Of a stretch of DNA of 64,000 nucleotides, positions 10,589 to 21,815 are shown piece by piece. The stretch is from Schistocerca nitens (lineage: Eukaryota > Arthropoda > Insecta > Orthoptera > Acrididae): assembly GCF_023898315.1 (NCBI RefSeq), contig NC_064622.1, positions 78,192,387 through 78,256,386 of the forward strand. The letters are read 5' to 3'. The notes below the pieces were generated by a model. That model ran no database searches. It saw nothing but the letters and a program-made list of their open reading frames with translations, and had not been told where the DNA came from. Made by a program: the position numbers and the translations under genes. Each line of letters begins with the position of its first letter. The stretch's first letter is position 1.

Positions 10589-11832
10589 CACACTATGTGA
10601 TCAAAAGTATCCAGACACCTAGCTGAAAATGACTTACAAGTTCGTGGCGCCCTCCATCGGTAATGCAGGAATTCAGTATGGTGTTAACCCACACATAGCC
10701 TTAATGATACCTTCCACTCTCTTAGGCAAACGTTCACTCCGGCGCTAGAAGCTTTCTTGGGTAATGGCAGCCCATTCTTCACGCCGTGCTGCACTGAGGA
10801 GAGGTATCGATGTCGAGGCCTGGCACTAAGTCGGCGTTCCAAAACATCCCAAAAGTGTTCTATAGGATTCAGGTCAGTACTCTGTGCACGCCAGTCCATT
10901 ACAGGGACGCTATTGTCTTGTAACCTCTCCACCACAGGCCGTGCATTATGAACAGGTCCGATGCTCGATCATGTTGAAAGATGCAGTCGCCATCCCCGAA
11001 CTGCTCTTCAACAATGGGGAGCAAGAAGGTGTTTAAAACATCAATGTAGGCCTGTGCTATGATAGTGCCACGCAAAACAACAAGGGGTGCAAGACCCCTC
11101 CATGAAAAACACGACCACAACATAACACCACAGCCTCCGAGTTTTACTGTTGGCACTACACGCGCTGGAAAATGACGTACACCGGGCGTTCGCCATACCC
11201 ACACCCTGCCATACGATCGCCATATTGTGTACCGTGATTCGTCACTCCACACAACGTTTTTCCACTGTTCAGTCATCCAATGTTCACGCTTCTTACACCA
11301 AGCGAGGCGTCGTTTGGCATTTATCGGAGTGTTGTGTGGCTTATGAGCAGCCGCTCGACCATCAAATCCAAGTTTTCTCACCTCCCGACTGTCATAATAC
11401 TTGCAGTGGACGCTGGTGCAGTTTGGAATTCCTGTGTGATGGTTTGGATAGATGTCTGCCTATGACACATTACGACCCTCCTCAACTGTCGGCGGTCTCT
11501 GTCAGTCAACAGACGAGATCGGCCTGTACTCTTTTGTGCTGTACGTGTCCCTTCACGTTTCCACTTCACTATCACGTCGGGAACAGTGGGCCTATGGATA
11601 TTTAGGAATGTGGAAATCTCGCGTACAGTCGTATGACACAAGTGATACCCAGTAACCCGATCACGTTCGAAGTCCGTGAGTTCCGCGGAGAGCCCCATTC
11701 TGCTCTCTCACGATGTTTTATGACTACTGAGGTCACTGATATGGAGTACCTGGCACTAGGTGGCAGCACAATGCACTTAATGTGAAAAACGTATGTTTTT
11801 GGGAGTGTCCGGATACTTTTGATCACATACTG
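10589..11832 (-). mobile_element. Tc1-like transposon, full length, decayed
   Basis: Near-identical inverted termini begin CA(CA)CTATGTGATCAAAAG on the left and CAGTATGTGATCAAAAG, read inward, on the right. Each is flanked by TA (10587-10588 and 11833-11834), the Tc1/mariner target site. The interior is a transposase on the minus strand split over three frames. A fragment of the same family lies at 38169-38735. Confidence 0.88.
10684..11698 (-). pseudogene. Tc1-like transposase, frameshifted
   Basis: Three consecutive minus-strand reading frames make up one transposase. The N-terminal helix-turn-helix DNA-binding part is at 11378-11698. The middle, with the first catalytic Asp (WSDES) and second (FQHDR), is at 10899-11381. 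The C-terminal part, with the DLNPIEHFWD block holding the catalytic Glu, is at 10684-10935. Such enzymes cut and rejoin DNA at the element's inverted ends. At least two frameshifts and lost residues after the second Asp indicate an inactive copy. The 38169 copy keeps the normal 34-residue spacing. Confidence 0.85.
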
Positions 11833-11834
11833 TA

Positions 11835-12562
11835 AGTATAATTTTGACGTGGTTTATAGCCTATTTCGGAAAATACTTTTTTGTCTGTCTGGATGATTTG
11901 AAAATTAGTTCACGTAACCCGAAACTAGTTATCAGTTGAATAAAACTGAATCTTTCAACTTTGGCTGTTTCCATACAGAATTGACTACTAAATCTGTAAG
12001 GAGTATACAAATTTATCTATTTACCTATTTATCTATTTGTCGCGTCCGCCTTTATACCCGAAGGACGGCATGTGACTCTCTAGATTACGTCATGATGACA
12101 CCACATAAACTTTGCGAACTGAGATGGTGCCTTCTGCATCCACAGATACTGTTTGCGCAGTCTAGCCAGCGTCGCTTGAAGCGCCATCTTTATAAAGAGT
12201 ACGCCATTTCGCCAAGTACGTTATACTCTAACCAGGGCGAGTCGCGAGCAGTTTACAAACTTACCGACAAGCCCAGATGGTGTCTGCGCACGGCCATGCA
12301 GATGGAAACATTTCCGTGGAGCCCGGTCCTCCACATCTGTTGTACGCACAGTCCGCCGCCTACCCGCACGTTCACCTACCTCAAAGGACCCACGAGGACA
12401 CAAAAGCCCAAAAAGGGCTTCAAATGCTGTGTGAGGTGGTTGGTTTGCCATAGCCGTGTTGCCTCTCGACCGTTTCCACCTGCTTGGCCCTACACAAACA
12501 CCACTTCGGCTTGTTCGCGACATGTTCCCGACCATTCTGCTGTTTACAGTGCGCTGCCTCAA
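11835..12562. other. Unclassified; overlapping open frames
   Basis: A plus frame (11936-12580, 214 codons) and an opposing minus frame (12221-12601, 126 codons) both extend here. Neither shows a motif I can name. The minus frame has a basic stretch reminiscent of transposase linkers, but that is not enough for a call. Confidence 0.3.
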
Positions 12563-12748
12563 ATGTGTGTCAATTCCTAAGGGACAAACTGCTGAGGCCA
12601 TCGGTCCCTATACTTACACAATACTTAAAGTAACTTATGCTAAGAACAACACACACAGCCTTGCCCGAGGGAGCACTCGAACCTCCGGCGGGAGCGGCCG
12701 CGCAATCCGTTACACGGCGCCTCTAACCGCGTGGCCACTCCGCGTGGC
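12563..12748 (-). mobile_element. SINE family B
   Basis: The minus-strand tRNA-like head has a B box GGTTCGAGTGC and the family-B tail (AAACTGCTGAGGCCATCGG on the plus strand). The 5' head ends near CGCGTGGC. No clean TSD was seen. Confidence 0.75.
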
Positions 12749-12861
12749 ACGCTGCGTCACACACACAGCCTGCAACACACAGGGAACACACGGCACGTGG
12801 TCAGAGGAACTATCGTTCGTCATAGCCACCTACCATGGCAACGATATATTTCCGGACACAT

Positions 12862-12943
12862 GTTCATAGGAAACTTCCTGGCAGATTAAAACTGTGTGCC
12901 GGACCGAGACTCGAACTCGGGACCTTTGCCTACGTTCATAGGA
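12862..12943 (-). mobile_element. 5'-truncated SINE of a further tRNA-derived family (E)
   Basis: The body (12872-12933), read on the minus strand, has a B box GAGTTCGAGTCTC followed by GGCACACAGTTTTAATCTG. A perfect 10-bp direct repeat GTTCATAGGA (12862-12871 and 12934-12943) marks a retroposed insertion. Only the B-box half remains, the usual 5' truncation. Confidence 0.75.
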
Positions 12944-13118
12944 CATTTTTTCCTCCATTTCTTGTCAGGAATCCGTCTCTGAAGTTTGTGTGTTTCATTA
13001 ATGTTCACCCTGTATACCCTCCACCTGTCGTCTGTGAGTTGTTATTGCACGTTGAATTTGTAGGCGGTGGTGACGTTAATGTGATGGACATTCCAAATCT
13101 GAGACTGAAAACACGGCC

Positions 13119-13308
13119 CAGGTAGGCTGTATTCTTTTCATTATCTGTGCTATCGGCCAGTTTCAACCTTAGGTCATTTTCTTGGACGTGTCTTAAAATT
13201 CCAGTTTCGTTTTACATTGTTATACACGGCTGAAAATGACCTTGAAAAGGTTGAAATTATCCGGTCGCTCAGACAATAAAAAGAATACAGCCTACTTGGA
13301 CTATGTTT
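13119..13308. repeat. Inverted repeat / hairpin, ~65-bp arms
   Basis: The left arm contains GTAGGCTGTATTCTTTT and GGTCATTTTC. The right arm holds the complements AAAAGAATACAGCCTAC and GAAAATGACC. The spacer is about 50 bp. It resembles a miniature fold-back element; no TSD was resolved. Confidence 0.7.
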
Positions 13309-13530
13309 TCATTCCCAAAACACGTTGAGGCTCTTGACCCCACAAAAATAAAATATTAAAATTCTAGTATAACGTGGTTGTATGTACCTACAGCTCCACA
13401 CTCACAGTTGGGTCGCTATTTTCGCGACATTCTGCAGGTGAACCTAAAGTCGGCTGACAGAATTTCGAAGGGATTTTCAGCGATGTTTACTATCTTGTTA
13501 TACGTCACCTGCGGTCTTCTGTAGCTCGTT

Positions 13531-13756
13531 GCTGAGGAATTTTAAAAAAATGGTCCAAATGGCTCTGAGCACTATGCGACTTAACTTCTGAGGTCATCAG
13601 TCGCCTAGAACTTAGAACTAATGAAACCTAACCAACCTAAGGAAATCACACACATCCATGTCCGAGGCACGATTCGAACCTGCGACGGTAGCGGTCGCTC
13701 GGTTCCAGAGTGTAGCGCCTAGACCCGCACGGCCACTCCGGCCGGCTGAGGAATTT
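13531..13756 (-). mobile_element. SINE family A with TSD
   Basis: Minus-strand copy (13543-13744), complete from the tRNA-like head to the poly-A-like end. A perfect 12-bp TSD, GCTGAGGAATTT, lies at 13531-13542 and 13745-13756. Confidence 0.92.
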
Positions 13757-14277
13757 CATTTGATTTCTTACAGCCATTTATCTTTGTATCTGTATTGCAC
13801 TGAAAGTATCTGCACTACAGTGCAAATGTGGAAGGAGTGCGCTGTGTGTCTTGTACGGAAAGAAACCTGTTCCTTTCACTCGAGATATTTGCTGCTGACT
13901 ACAGTAACGCCCCTTTATTCTTCACCCTCAAACTTGCGTTTAGTATTGGTTAGTTCGATTTCGGGTTCCTTTTTTTGGTTGGAAGTGTTAACTGTAAGGT
14001 AGGAGTGATATACATTAGTGGGAATAGGTTTACGAACAGATAATTGGTCGATAGCGCCCCTTGTATGATGTCACTGAAAGTACACACATCAAAAAAAGTT
14101 TTGCATCAGTTCTGTTCCGACAGTGCCGCAACCTGTACAGAAAATTGGAATAGAGATCAACATAAACATCATTTCCGCCCTTTTTATTGCTCATGAAAAC
14201 CACACATTGCATATTGTACCACCATACAGCGAGACCTTCAGAGGTGGTGGTCCAGATTGCTGTACACGCCGGTACCT

Positions 14278-15480
14278 CTAATAGACAATAGTACGTCCTC
14301 TTGCATTGATGCGTGCTTGTATTCGTCGTGGCGTACTATTCACAAGTTCATCAAGGCTCTGTTGGTCCAGATTCTCCCACACTTCAACGGCGATTCGGCA
14401 AAGATCCCTCAGAGTGGTTGGTGGGTCACGTCGTCCATAAACAGCCCTTTTCAATCCACCCCAGGCATGTTCGATAGGGTTCATGTCTGGAGAACGTGTT
14501 GGCCACTCTAGTCGAGCTATGTCGTTATCCTCAAGGAAGTCATTCACAAGATGTGCACGATGGGGTCGCGAATTGTCGTCCATGAAAACGAATGCCCCGC
14601 TAATATGCTGCCGATATGGTTGCTCTATCGGTCGGAGGATGGCATTCATGCATCGTACAGCCGGTACGGCACCTCCCATAACCACCAGTGGCGTACGTCG
14701 GCCCCACATAATGCTACCCCAAAACAGCAGGGAACCTCCACCTTGCTGCACTCGCTGGACAGTGTGTCTAAGGCGTTCAGCCTGACCGGGTAGCCTCAAA
14801 AACGTTTCCGACGATTGTCTAGTTGAAGGCATTTGCGACACTCATCGGTAAAAAGAACGTAATGCCAATCCTGAGCGGTCCATTCGGCATGTTGTTGGGC
14901 TCATCTGCACTGCGCTGCATGTTGTCTTGGCTACAAAGATGGACCCCGCTGTGGACGTCGGGAGTGAAGTTGCCCATCATGCAGCCTATTGAGCACAATT
15001 CCAGTCGTAACACGACGTCCTGTTCAAATGCTCAAATGTGTGTGAAATCTTATGGGACTTAACTGCTAAGGTCATCAGTCCCTAAGCTTACACACTATTT
15101 AACCTAAATTATCCTAAGGACAAACACACACATCCATGCCCGAGGGAGGACTCGAACCTCCGCCGGTACCAACCGCACAGTCCATGACTGCAGCGCCTAA
15201 GACCGCTCGGCACGACATCCTGCGACTGCACGAAAAGCATTATTCAACATGGTGTCGCTGATGCCAAGGTTCCTCCGAGCCATAATCCGTAGGTAGCGGT
15301 CATCCACTGCAGTAGTAGACCTGGGGCGGCCTGAGCGAGGCATGTCATCGTCAGTTCCTGTGTCTCTCTATCTCCCCCATATCCGAACAACATCGCTTTG
15401 GTTCACTCCGAGACGCCTGGACACTTCCCTTCTTGAGAGCCCTTCATGGTACAAACAATGCGGACGCGATCGAACCGCGG
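14278..15480 (-). pseudogene. Tc1-like transposase, broken by SINE and frameshifts
   Basis: The C-terminal 187 codons (14278-14841) are open and hold the second catalytic Asp in FMDDNSRPH and the SPDMNPIEHAW block with the catalytic Glu, 34 residues apart as in canonical Tc1. The N-terminal DNA-binding part is recognisable near 15230-15480 in pieces, including a LSRREVSRRL helix and a GRPR linker. A SINE (15023-15210) and frameshifts separate the parts. It is inactive as it stands. Confidence 0.8.
15011..15222 (-). mobile_element. SINE (family C) inside Tc1 element, with TSD
   Basis: The body is 15023-15210. Minus-strand B box GGTTCGAGTCC, with a tail of TTAAGTCCCATAAGATTTCA type. A 12-bp TSD CACGAC(G/A)TCCTG lies at 15011-15022 and 15211-15222. 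The insertion is younger than the Tc1 element that hosts it. Confidence 0.88.
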
Positions 15481-15744
15481 TATTGACCGTCTAGGCACGG
15501 TTGAACTACAGACAACACGAGCCGTGTACCTCCTTCCTGGTGGAATGACGGGAACTGATCGGCTGTCGGACCCCCTCCGTGTAATATGCGCTGCTCATGC
15601 ATGGTTGTTTACATCTTTGGGCGGGTTTAATGACATCTCAGAACAGTCAAAGGGACTGTGCCTGTGATACAATATCCACAGTCAACGTCTATCTTCATTA
15701 GTTCTGGGAACCGGGGTGATGCAAAACCTTTTCTGGTGTGTGTA

Positions 15745-16383
15745 ATTGAAGAGCGACACAGTGGCGGTATATTGAATAGTACCTGCTGCGGTAGGAAGCA
15801 TGTCGCAGGACTTCTGTGTGCAAGAATTTGTACGTCTGGTTATTGCATAATGGTCTTCCTCGCTGGATTGAAAGTATTTTCACAGAAACGAAAGTAACAG
15901 CAGTAACGAACCGATTAAATCATATTTACATTATCATTCTGTAACATGCCACTGGCGATCACGGGTCCTTTATTCCAAAATAATCAGAAGACATCACAGA
16001 ACAACCTCTGAAATGTTATCAGCTGAGTTCCGGTTCACTGTGCATGTAACCAGTCCTGTGGATGGATCACGACTTTTGGCAGAGGAGGGGTAATCAAAAG
16101 GAGTTGCGGTCGCGGCTAGAGGAAAAAAAACAAAAAAAAAAAAAAACAGCAACTCAATGGTAAAGTGTAGATAGGCTGCGCCATCTGGTTTCGGCATTTC
16201 TAGCGACATTTTGTGTTACTGTGACGCAGAGATTTCGGTGAATACCAGAACTGAAGACATGTAATTGCAAAATAAAGAAGAAATTAACTAGGTAACATTA
16301 TTTTGTCAGATCAATTATTAAAAGTCTTAGACACTTCAGCTGAGCAAGAGATTCAGCAATAGGAAAAAACCGGCCAAGTGGGA
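15745..16383. other. No gene recognised; A-rich run
   Basis: Contains an A-rich run at about 16119-16147. No coding or repeat signature was otherwise recognised. Confidence 0.45.
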
Positions 16384-16388
16384 GTAAG

Positions 16389-16875
16389 TGTGGTGTCACC
16401 GCTAGACACCACACTTGCTAGGTGGTAGCTTTAAATCGGCCGCGGTCCATTAGTACATGTCGGACCCGCGTGTCGCCACTGTCAGGATCGCAGATCGAGC
16501 GCCACCACACGGCAGGTCTCGAGAGACTTCCTAGCACTCGCCCCAGTTGTACGACGACGTTGCTAGCGACTACACCGACGAAGCCTTTCTCTCATTTGCC
16601 GAGAGACAGTTAGAATAGCCTTCAGCTAAGTTAATGGCTACGACCTAGCAAGGCGCCATTAGTTACTTCATGAATCTAAAGAGTCTCACTTGTATCATCA
16701 AGAATGCTGTATACCAAAGGACGATATAAAAGTTAAGTGTTCTAGTGGCTACGTTCTTTTCTTTGTCACATTCATCACGTATCCTGTTCCAGACTTCGCG
16801 CCAGTCGGCGTGTGTGTACGTGTGCCCTTTCGGCTACCCGTCACTGTGGACTGGCTGCCTTGTCAGTCCACTACA
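16389..16875 (+). repeat. 5' LTR (487 bp)
   Basis: Begins with a small terminal palindrome, TGTGGTGTC ... GACACCACA (16389-16413), and ends CCACTACA. A TATAAA at 16725-16730 is the likely U3 promoter element. It carries a 25-bp segment (ending GGCGCCATTAGTTAC) that is absent from the 3' LTR. The next bases, TTGGCGACGAGTC, are at the primer-binding position; I cannot assign the tRNA. Confidence 0.92.
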
Positions 16876-16933
16876 TTGGCGACGAGTCTCAAAAGCGACT
16901 TTAGCGTTCGTATTGTATTAATTTGCTTGTGTC

Positions 16934-18568
16934 ATGGCTTCGCCGCACTCTCCAGATGTACTGTCCGAATTTTATCGCTTGCAGAATCAGCAGACGCAGG
17001 CGTTATTGGATGCCCTTGGACAGCTCGTCCAGGGTCAACGTGCGCTGCAGAACGATGCAGCTGCCGCCGCTTCATCGCTACCGCAGCCACAACATGCTGT
17101 TGCACCTCAATTTAGGCCCTACGAGGCGGCCAACGAGACATGGCCGGAATGGTCCCGACAATTTGGATTTCATCTCGCCGCCTACAGAATTCAAGGTAAT
17201 GAGCGGCAGCCGTTTTTGCTTTCGTGTGTAGGTGTGTCCACCTACCGTGTGATAGTGAAATTGTTTCCCCGGCGCGACGTAGCAACTCTGTCATACGAAG
17301 AAATTTTGTCTGCTTTAGATGCCTATTTCAAGGAAACAGTAAATGTCGTTGCAAAAAGGTATACTTTCTTTCATACAAAATGTACGGCCGGTCAGACTAA
17401 TAGGGAGTGGGTTGCAACTTTGCAAGGACTTACTAGGGATTGTGCATTTGAATGTGACTGTGGACTCCCTTATTCAGATACTATGGTGTGTGATGCAATA
17501 GCACAGAACGTTTCTGATGTTCGCATACGGGAACAGATTTTGAAACTAGTTAATCCCTCCCTTCAACAAGTGATAGACATATTGGATAGGCAAGACACAC
17601 TTGACTTTGCTCAGGAATCATTTGCAACTTCGCCAGCAGTGTGTCACATTAACCGGCCCGCCGGGCGCGCAGCACGGGACGCTAAACTGCCCTCGCGCAC
17701 GTCCGCGCAGCCGCGGCCTAGCTCGCACACACGTGTGCCGCGTAAGCAAGCAAATGCAGTGAAATCATGCCCGCGGTGTGCAACTAGACACTCGCGTGAG
17801 AATTGCCCGTCACGCCAAGCTATTTGCTTTTTTTGTAATAAGAAAGGGCATGTTCAAAGTGTTTGCCAGAAAAAGCTCAGATCAGACACTCACAACCATT
17901 CCAGGCCCTTTGCTTCGCGCCGGAATCGAACCAAGGACACTCGGGCTCGGGAACCTTCGCCCTTGGACATTCATGTCGTTACTGCCACTCCGCCCAGTGT
18001 TCCTCTCGCTAACAGTGACTGTGTTCGTTCCACAAAAAGTGTGCGTCGACGTCGACGCAAATCCCGTCACGTCGCACGTGATTCTGTACCAGTGTCTGTT
18101 CACGTTGCACAAAACAGTCGCTCTTGTCGTCAGCAGGACAATAAACTTTTTGTAGATTTGGACTTTGCCGGACAAGTGATACCGTTCCAGCTCGATACCG
18201 GAGCTGCAGTTTCATTGCTCAATCACGCCACGTACAAACGACTGGGCGCACCTCCGTTGCGTGCCGCAAATGTTCAGCTCACTAGTTACTCAGGACAAAA
18301 GATCCCTGTGTTAGGACAGTGCACTCTTCTTGCTACATACAAGGAACAAACAACACTTGTGTCATTTTACGTTCTTCGTTCTTCTACTGCAGTGAACTTG
18401 TTTGGTTTAGATTTATTTCAATTGTTTAACTTGTCAATCGTAAATCAGGTCCTGTCAGTGAACGAGACTGTGCCTTCAGACAGTGTTTCTAGTCTATGTG
18501 AAGAATTTGCAGACATTTTTGCACCGGCCTTGGTTGCGCTACGAACTATGCAGCACATGTGGAACTGA
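16934..18568 (+). CDS. Gag-protease polyprotein of Gypsy element
   Basis: A 544-codon frame starting with ATG 59 bp after the 5' LTR. The N-terminal half is a Gag capsid-like region (around residues 60-230) with the WPEWSRQF motif. Two Cys-rich knuckles follow: CPRCATRHSRENC and CFFCNKKGHVQSVC, the latter a standard CCHC nucleic-acid-binding knuckle. A basic Arg-rich stretch leads to the retropepsin-type protease, with active-site FQLDTGAAVSLL near residue 420. The frame should continue into RT. A single missing base near 18527 instead throws it into a stop at 18566-18568. Gag packages the RNA; the protease cleaves the polyprotein. Confidence 0.88.
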   Translation: MASPHSPDVLSEFYRLQNQQTQALLDALGQLVQGQRALQNDAAAAASSLPQPQHAVAPQFRPYEAANETWPEWSRQFGFHLAAYRIQGNERQPFLLSCVGVSTYRVIVKLFPRRDVATLSYEEILSALDAYFKETVNVVAKRYTFFHTKCTAGQTNREWVATLQGLTRDCAFECDCGLPYSDTMVCDAIAQNVSDVRIREQILKLVNPSLQQVIDILDRQDTLDFAQESFATSPAVCHINRPAGRAARDAKLPSRTSAQPRPSSHTRVPRKQANAVKSCPRCATRHSRENCPSRQAICFFCNKKGHVQSVCQKKLRSDTHNHSRPFASRRNRTKDTRAREPSPLDIHVVTATPPSVPLANSDCVRSTKSVRRRRRKSRHVARDSVPVSVHVAQNSRSCRQQDNKLFVDLDFAGQVIPFQLDTGAAVSLLNHATYKRLGAPPLRAANVQLTSYSGQKIPVLGQCTLLATYKEQTTLVSFYVLRSSTAVNLFGLDLFQLFNLSIVNQVLSVNETVPSDSVSSLCEEFADIFAPALVALRTMQHMWN

Positions 18569-20471
18569 AAGTAAACGCGCAACCGAAATTTTTCAGAGCG
18601 TGCAATGTTCCCCACGCATTGCGTGATGAGGTCGCCAGAACTTTACACGATTTAGAATCACAAGGTGTAATTGAACGTGTGCCGGCTTCTCTCTGGGCCT
18701 CGCCCTTAGTAAGTTTGCCTGTTGCTGAGGATAGAGCATTCGATTCTTCTGAACTTGCTTGCATGTTCATTGATTCGGAAACTGATGACGTGGTCGAATC
18801 GTTTCCGATTGATTTTCGTCGTGTAGCTACAGCCACAGCTGCCGACCCTGTCCTTGCTACTGTTTTGCGTTTTGTTGCTACGCAATGGCCCTTGTCAAAG
18901 TCACGGATCGAGGATCCGTTGGTTCGCCGATTTTTTGCTCACAAGGAGAGACTTTTTGTACGACGTGGTGTTTTGTGTTGCGTTCTGATAATGATCAGTC
19001 TAGGGTCGTGGTCCCACGTTCGTTACAGTCCTCTGTCTTAAAGCTTCTCCACCAAGGACATTGGGGTATAGTGCGAACGAAACAACTTGCTCGTCGGCAC
19101 TGTACTTGGTTCGGAATCGATGCTGCGATTACGAATATGTGCTCTTCTTGCATGGCATGTGCCAAACAACAATCCGCGCCGCCGCGGAAATTCTTTGCAT
19201 GGCCGAAAGCCACTTCCCCTTGGCAACGCTTGCACATAGATTTTGCCGGTCCATTCTGGAATGCTCGATGGTTGGTTGTGGTCGATTCTTTCAGTAATTT
19301 TCCTTTTGTTGTCCGGATGTCTTCCACGACGTCCTCAGCCACCATACAAGCGTTGTCGGCTATTTTTTGCATTGAAGGTCTTCCGCAGACTATTGTTTCC
19401 GACAATGGCCCACAATTCATGTCCGCAGAATTTCAGTCATTCTGCAAGGCCAATGGTATTCAACATCTGACATCCGCGCCGTTTTCGCCTCAGTCAAACG
19501 GTGCCGCTGAACGATTGGTCCGGACTTTCAAGTCACAAACGTTGAAGTTGAAAGGGTCGCATTCTCGGGAGGACGCGTTATTGCTCTTTTTGTCCTCGTA
19601 TCGCTCTCAGCCCCGCGATGGTCGCTCGCCGGCTGAGTTGCTCCACGGTCGTCCTCATCGAACCTTGATGTCTTTGCTGCATCCGCCGCATCAGGTTCCT
19701 GTGCAGCGGCAGACTCCTGCTTTTGCTCCTGGCGACGTTGTCTTCTATCGCAACTATCGAGGTTCACGGCGTTGGCTCGCAGGGCGCATTCTACGCTGCC
19801 TCGGCCGCGCGATGTATTTGGTTTTGGGGGCCTCTGGTGAGGTGCGTCGGCATCTCAATCAGCTGCGCCTCTGTCGTCGCCTGGGTTCTGCCGCTCCCCG
19901 TCTGCTTTCAGCGACGGTGCCGTCCGGTCAGCGCCCTGGGGACCCATCTACTGGCTCGCCTCATCCCCAGGTGTTACCGACGCTGCCTTCCCTATTGCCT
20001 AGTGGCGCCATGCCGCCGCCGCAGCCGCCTGTTCTTGCGCCGGCGCCGCCCGCAGTGGACGCTTCGCTGCAGCCGCCCAGCGCCTCCCTGGGTCACGCGC
20101 CGCCGATCGCTTCCCGTGACCAGCTGTCCTCCGCCATGGAACTCTTGCCCGCTCCGGCCCAGATGTCGTCATCGCGCGTCGGATCCCCCGACGCAATGGA
20201 GGTCGACCCTTCGGCCCCTCAGGTCTCATTACGGGTGCATACACCGCATGTTGACGTGCACCCTGGACTAGGTTTTCAGGCGTTTCCTAGCTCCCCTCGG
20301 ACCGAATGGCCGGGTGCGGGTGGCACAGCCTCGCCTGTTGTTAGGCTCCCCACCTCATCGCATACGTCAACATGGGGTCCTCCCCACGGCGGGCGGAAGC
20401 CTTATAACACGACCGTTCGCCGATTTGCGGGGGAGGAATGTGGTGTCACCGCTAGACACCACACTTGCTAG
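18559..20471 (+). pseudogene. Pol remnant: RT/RNase H deleted, integrase present, frameshifted
   Basis: The piece at 18559-18985 begins with the pre-RT segment (VIERVPASLWASPLV), then jumps to sequence normally following RNase H (LPVAEDRAFDSSE). The whole RT and RNase H core is therefore deleted. A second frameshift near 18978 moves to the 18885-20471 frame. That frame has an integrase with an HHCC-like zinc region (HQGH...CSSCMAC), catalytic Asp in LHIDFAG, Asp in VSDNGPQF and Glu in PQSNGAAER, then a chromodomain-free proline-rich C-terminus. It runs 33 bases into the 3' LTR before stopping. It cannot make reverse transcriptase. Confidence 0.88.
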
Positions 20472-20900
20472 GTGGTAGCTTTAAATCGGCCGCGGTCCAT
20501 TAGTACATGTCGGACCCGCGTGTCGCCACTGTCAGGATCGCAGATCGAGCGCCACCACACGGCAGGTCTCGAGAGACTTCCTAGCACTCGCCCCAGTTGT
20601 ACGACGACGTTGCTAGCGACTACACCGACGAAGCCTTTCTCTCATTTGCCGAGAGACAGTTAGAATAGCCTTCAGCTAAGTTAATGGCTACTTCATGAAT
20701 CTAAAGAGTCTCACTTGTATCATCAAGAATGCTGTATACCAAAGGACGATATAAAAGTTAAGTGTTCTAGTGGCTACGTTCTTTTCTTTGTCACATTCAT
20801 CACGTATCCTGTTCCAGATTTCGCGCCAGTCGGCGTGTGTGTACGTGTGCCCTTTCGGCTACCCGTCACTGTGGACTGGCTGCCTTGTCAGTCCACTACA
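20439..20900 (+). repeat. 3' LTR (462 bp)
   Basis: Matches the 5' LTR except for a 25-bp deletion (between GGCTAC and TTCATGAATC) and a C/T difference in CCAGA(C/T)TTCGCG. The deletion ends share the triplet TAC, consistent with a microhomology or template-slip event. TATAAA at 20750. Confidence 0.92.
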
Positions 20901-20905
20901 GTAAG

Positions 20906-21389
20906 ACCCGCGCTCTGAGGGTTCTGTACGAACTTAATTACTTAAACAGATAAGATGTTAATGACAATAATTTCGTGTGGCTCAATGGACCGATGCAAGT
21001 CTTTCCACTGGACGCAACTTCGGCCACCTGCGCCTTTTTAACCTGTGCCTGTTACCTAAACGGAGAAAGGCAACCTACCGTTTGAAGCAGAATCCGAGCC
21101 ACGTGTTGTTTCTGGCGGCTCCTCACATCGTTGAGACGCGAAGGTTAGGTTAAAGCGAAGACTGAAAAATACGTGGGCCGGCGAGATTTCATCTCGCGAT
21201 CTTTCCATTTCCAGGTCGTCGTTTTACGGCTCTTTTTTTTTGGGGGGGGGGGGGAGATGGATCAGGTAGTGGGCTGGCGGAGGCAAGGTGGGCAGGGGTC
21301 GCGACCCGAGGCCTGGCCACGATGTCTCCTCCCTCCCATCCTGGCGATGTGATGTGGTACAAAGGATGCAGTTGGTGTATTATTGTGAT
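20906..21389. other. No gene recognised; G-run
   Basis: Includes a T9-G13-like run at about 21231-21255. No open frame with a recognisable motif. Confidence 0.45.
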
Positions 21390-21815
21390 TTTTTTAATTT
21401 TATTTATTCATTTATTTATTTTTAATTTTTTTTAACAGTAAGGAACTGAAAACTAGTAAGTGCACTCGTTGCGTCGAGTTGGGGACGCACATAACTAAAA
21501 CCATGCTAATAGTTGTAGAAAAAGGCATAAAGAAAGAGAGCAAAGTGCAGGGCGAAGGAAACCATGAAACAAAACTGAATAGTGGAATCCATACCACCAT
21601 TAACCAGTGCTACATCTTGCACCGGATGGGAAACAAAAACTGGGAAGACCTTTTCGCACCGGGGACAAAAAGAGAAATGGGGCAAATACTGCTACAGAGT
21701 GTGAGGGTTCACAACGAAACTCTCCATCTGCTGTACCATCCAGGTATGACTTATCGTTATGACCAAGGTAGATCCCACGTTGTACCGTGTAGTGTTCTAT
21801 CATCGTATTGTAATT

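Larger units (their letters stand above)
14083..15742 (-). mobile_element. Tc1-like transposon (second family), interrupted by a SINE
   Basis: The termini match in inverted orientation: CACACATCAAAAAAAGTTTTGCATCA on the left against CACACACCAGAAAAGG(T)TTTGCATCA read inward from the right, with TA on both sides (14081-14082, 15743-15744). A SINE at 15023-15210 interrupts it; without the SINE the element would be about 1.46 kb. The transposase reads on the minus strand and is degenerate. Confidence 0.85.
16389..20900 (+). mobile_element. Gypsy-type LTR retrotransposon lacking reverse transcriptase
   Basis: Two long terminal repeats (16389-16875 and 20439-20900) begin TG and end CA. They are flanked by a perfect 5-bp TSD GTAAG (16384-16388, 20901-20905). 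A purine-rich tract (GCGGGGGAGGAA) precedes the 3' LTR. The interior encodes Gag, protease and integrase in Gypsy order, but the RT and RNase H core is missing. I saw one substitution and one 25-bp deletion between the LTRs, so the insertion is recent. With the RT deletion and two frameshifts, it was probably mobilised by proteins from an intact relative. Confidence 0.92.

Noticed and set aside
12221-12601. 126-codon minus frame as a transposase linker
   Set aside because: A basic segment resembles mariner linkers, but no catalytic motif or TIR accompanies it.
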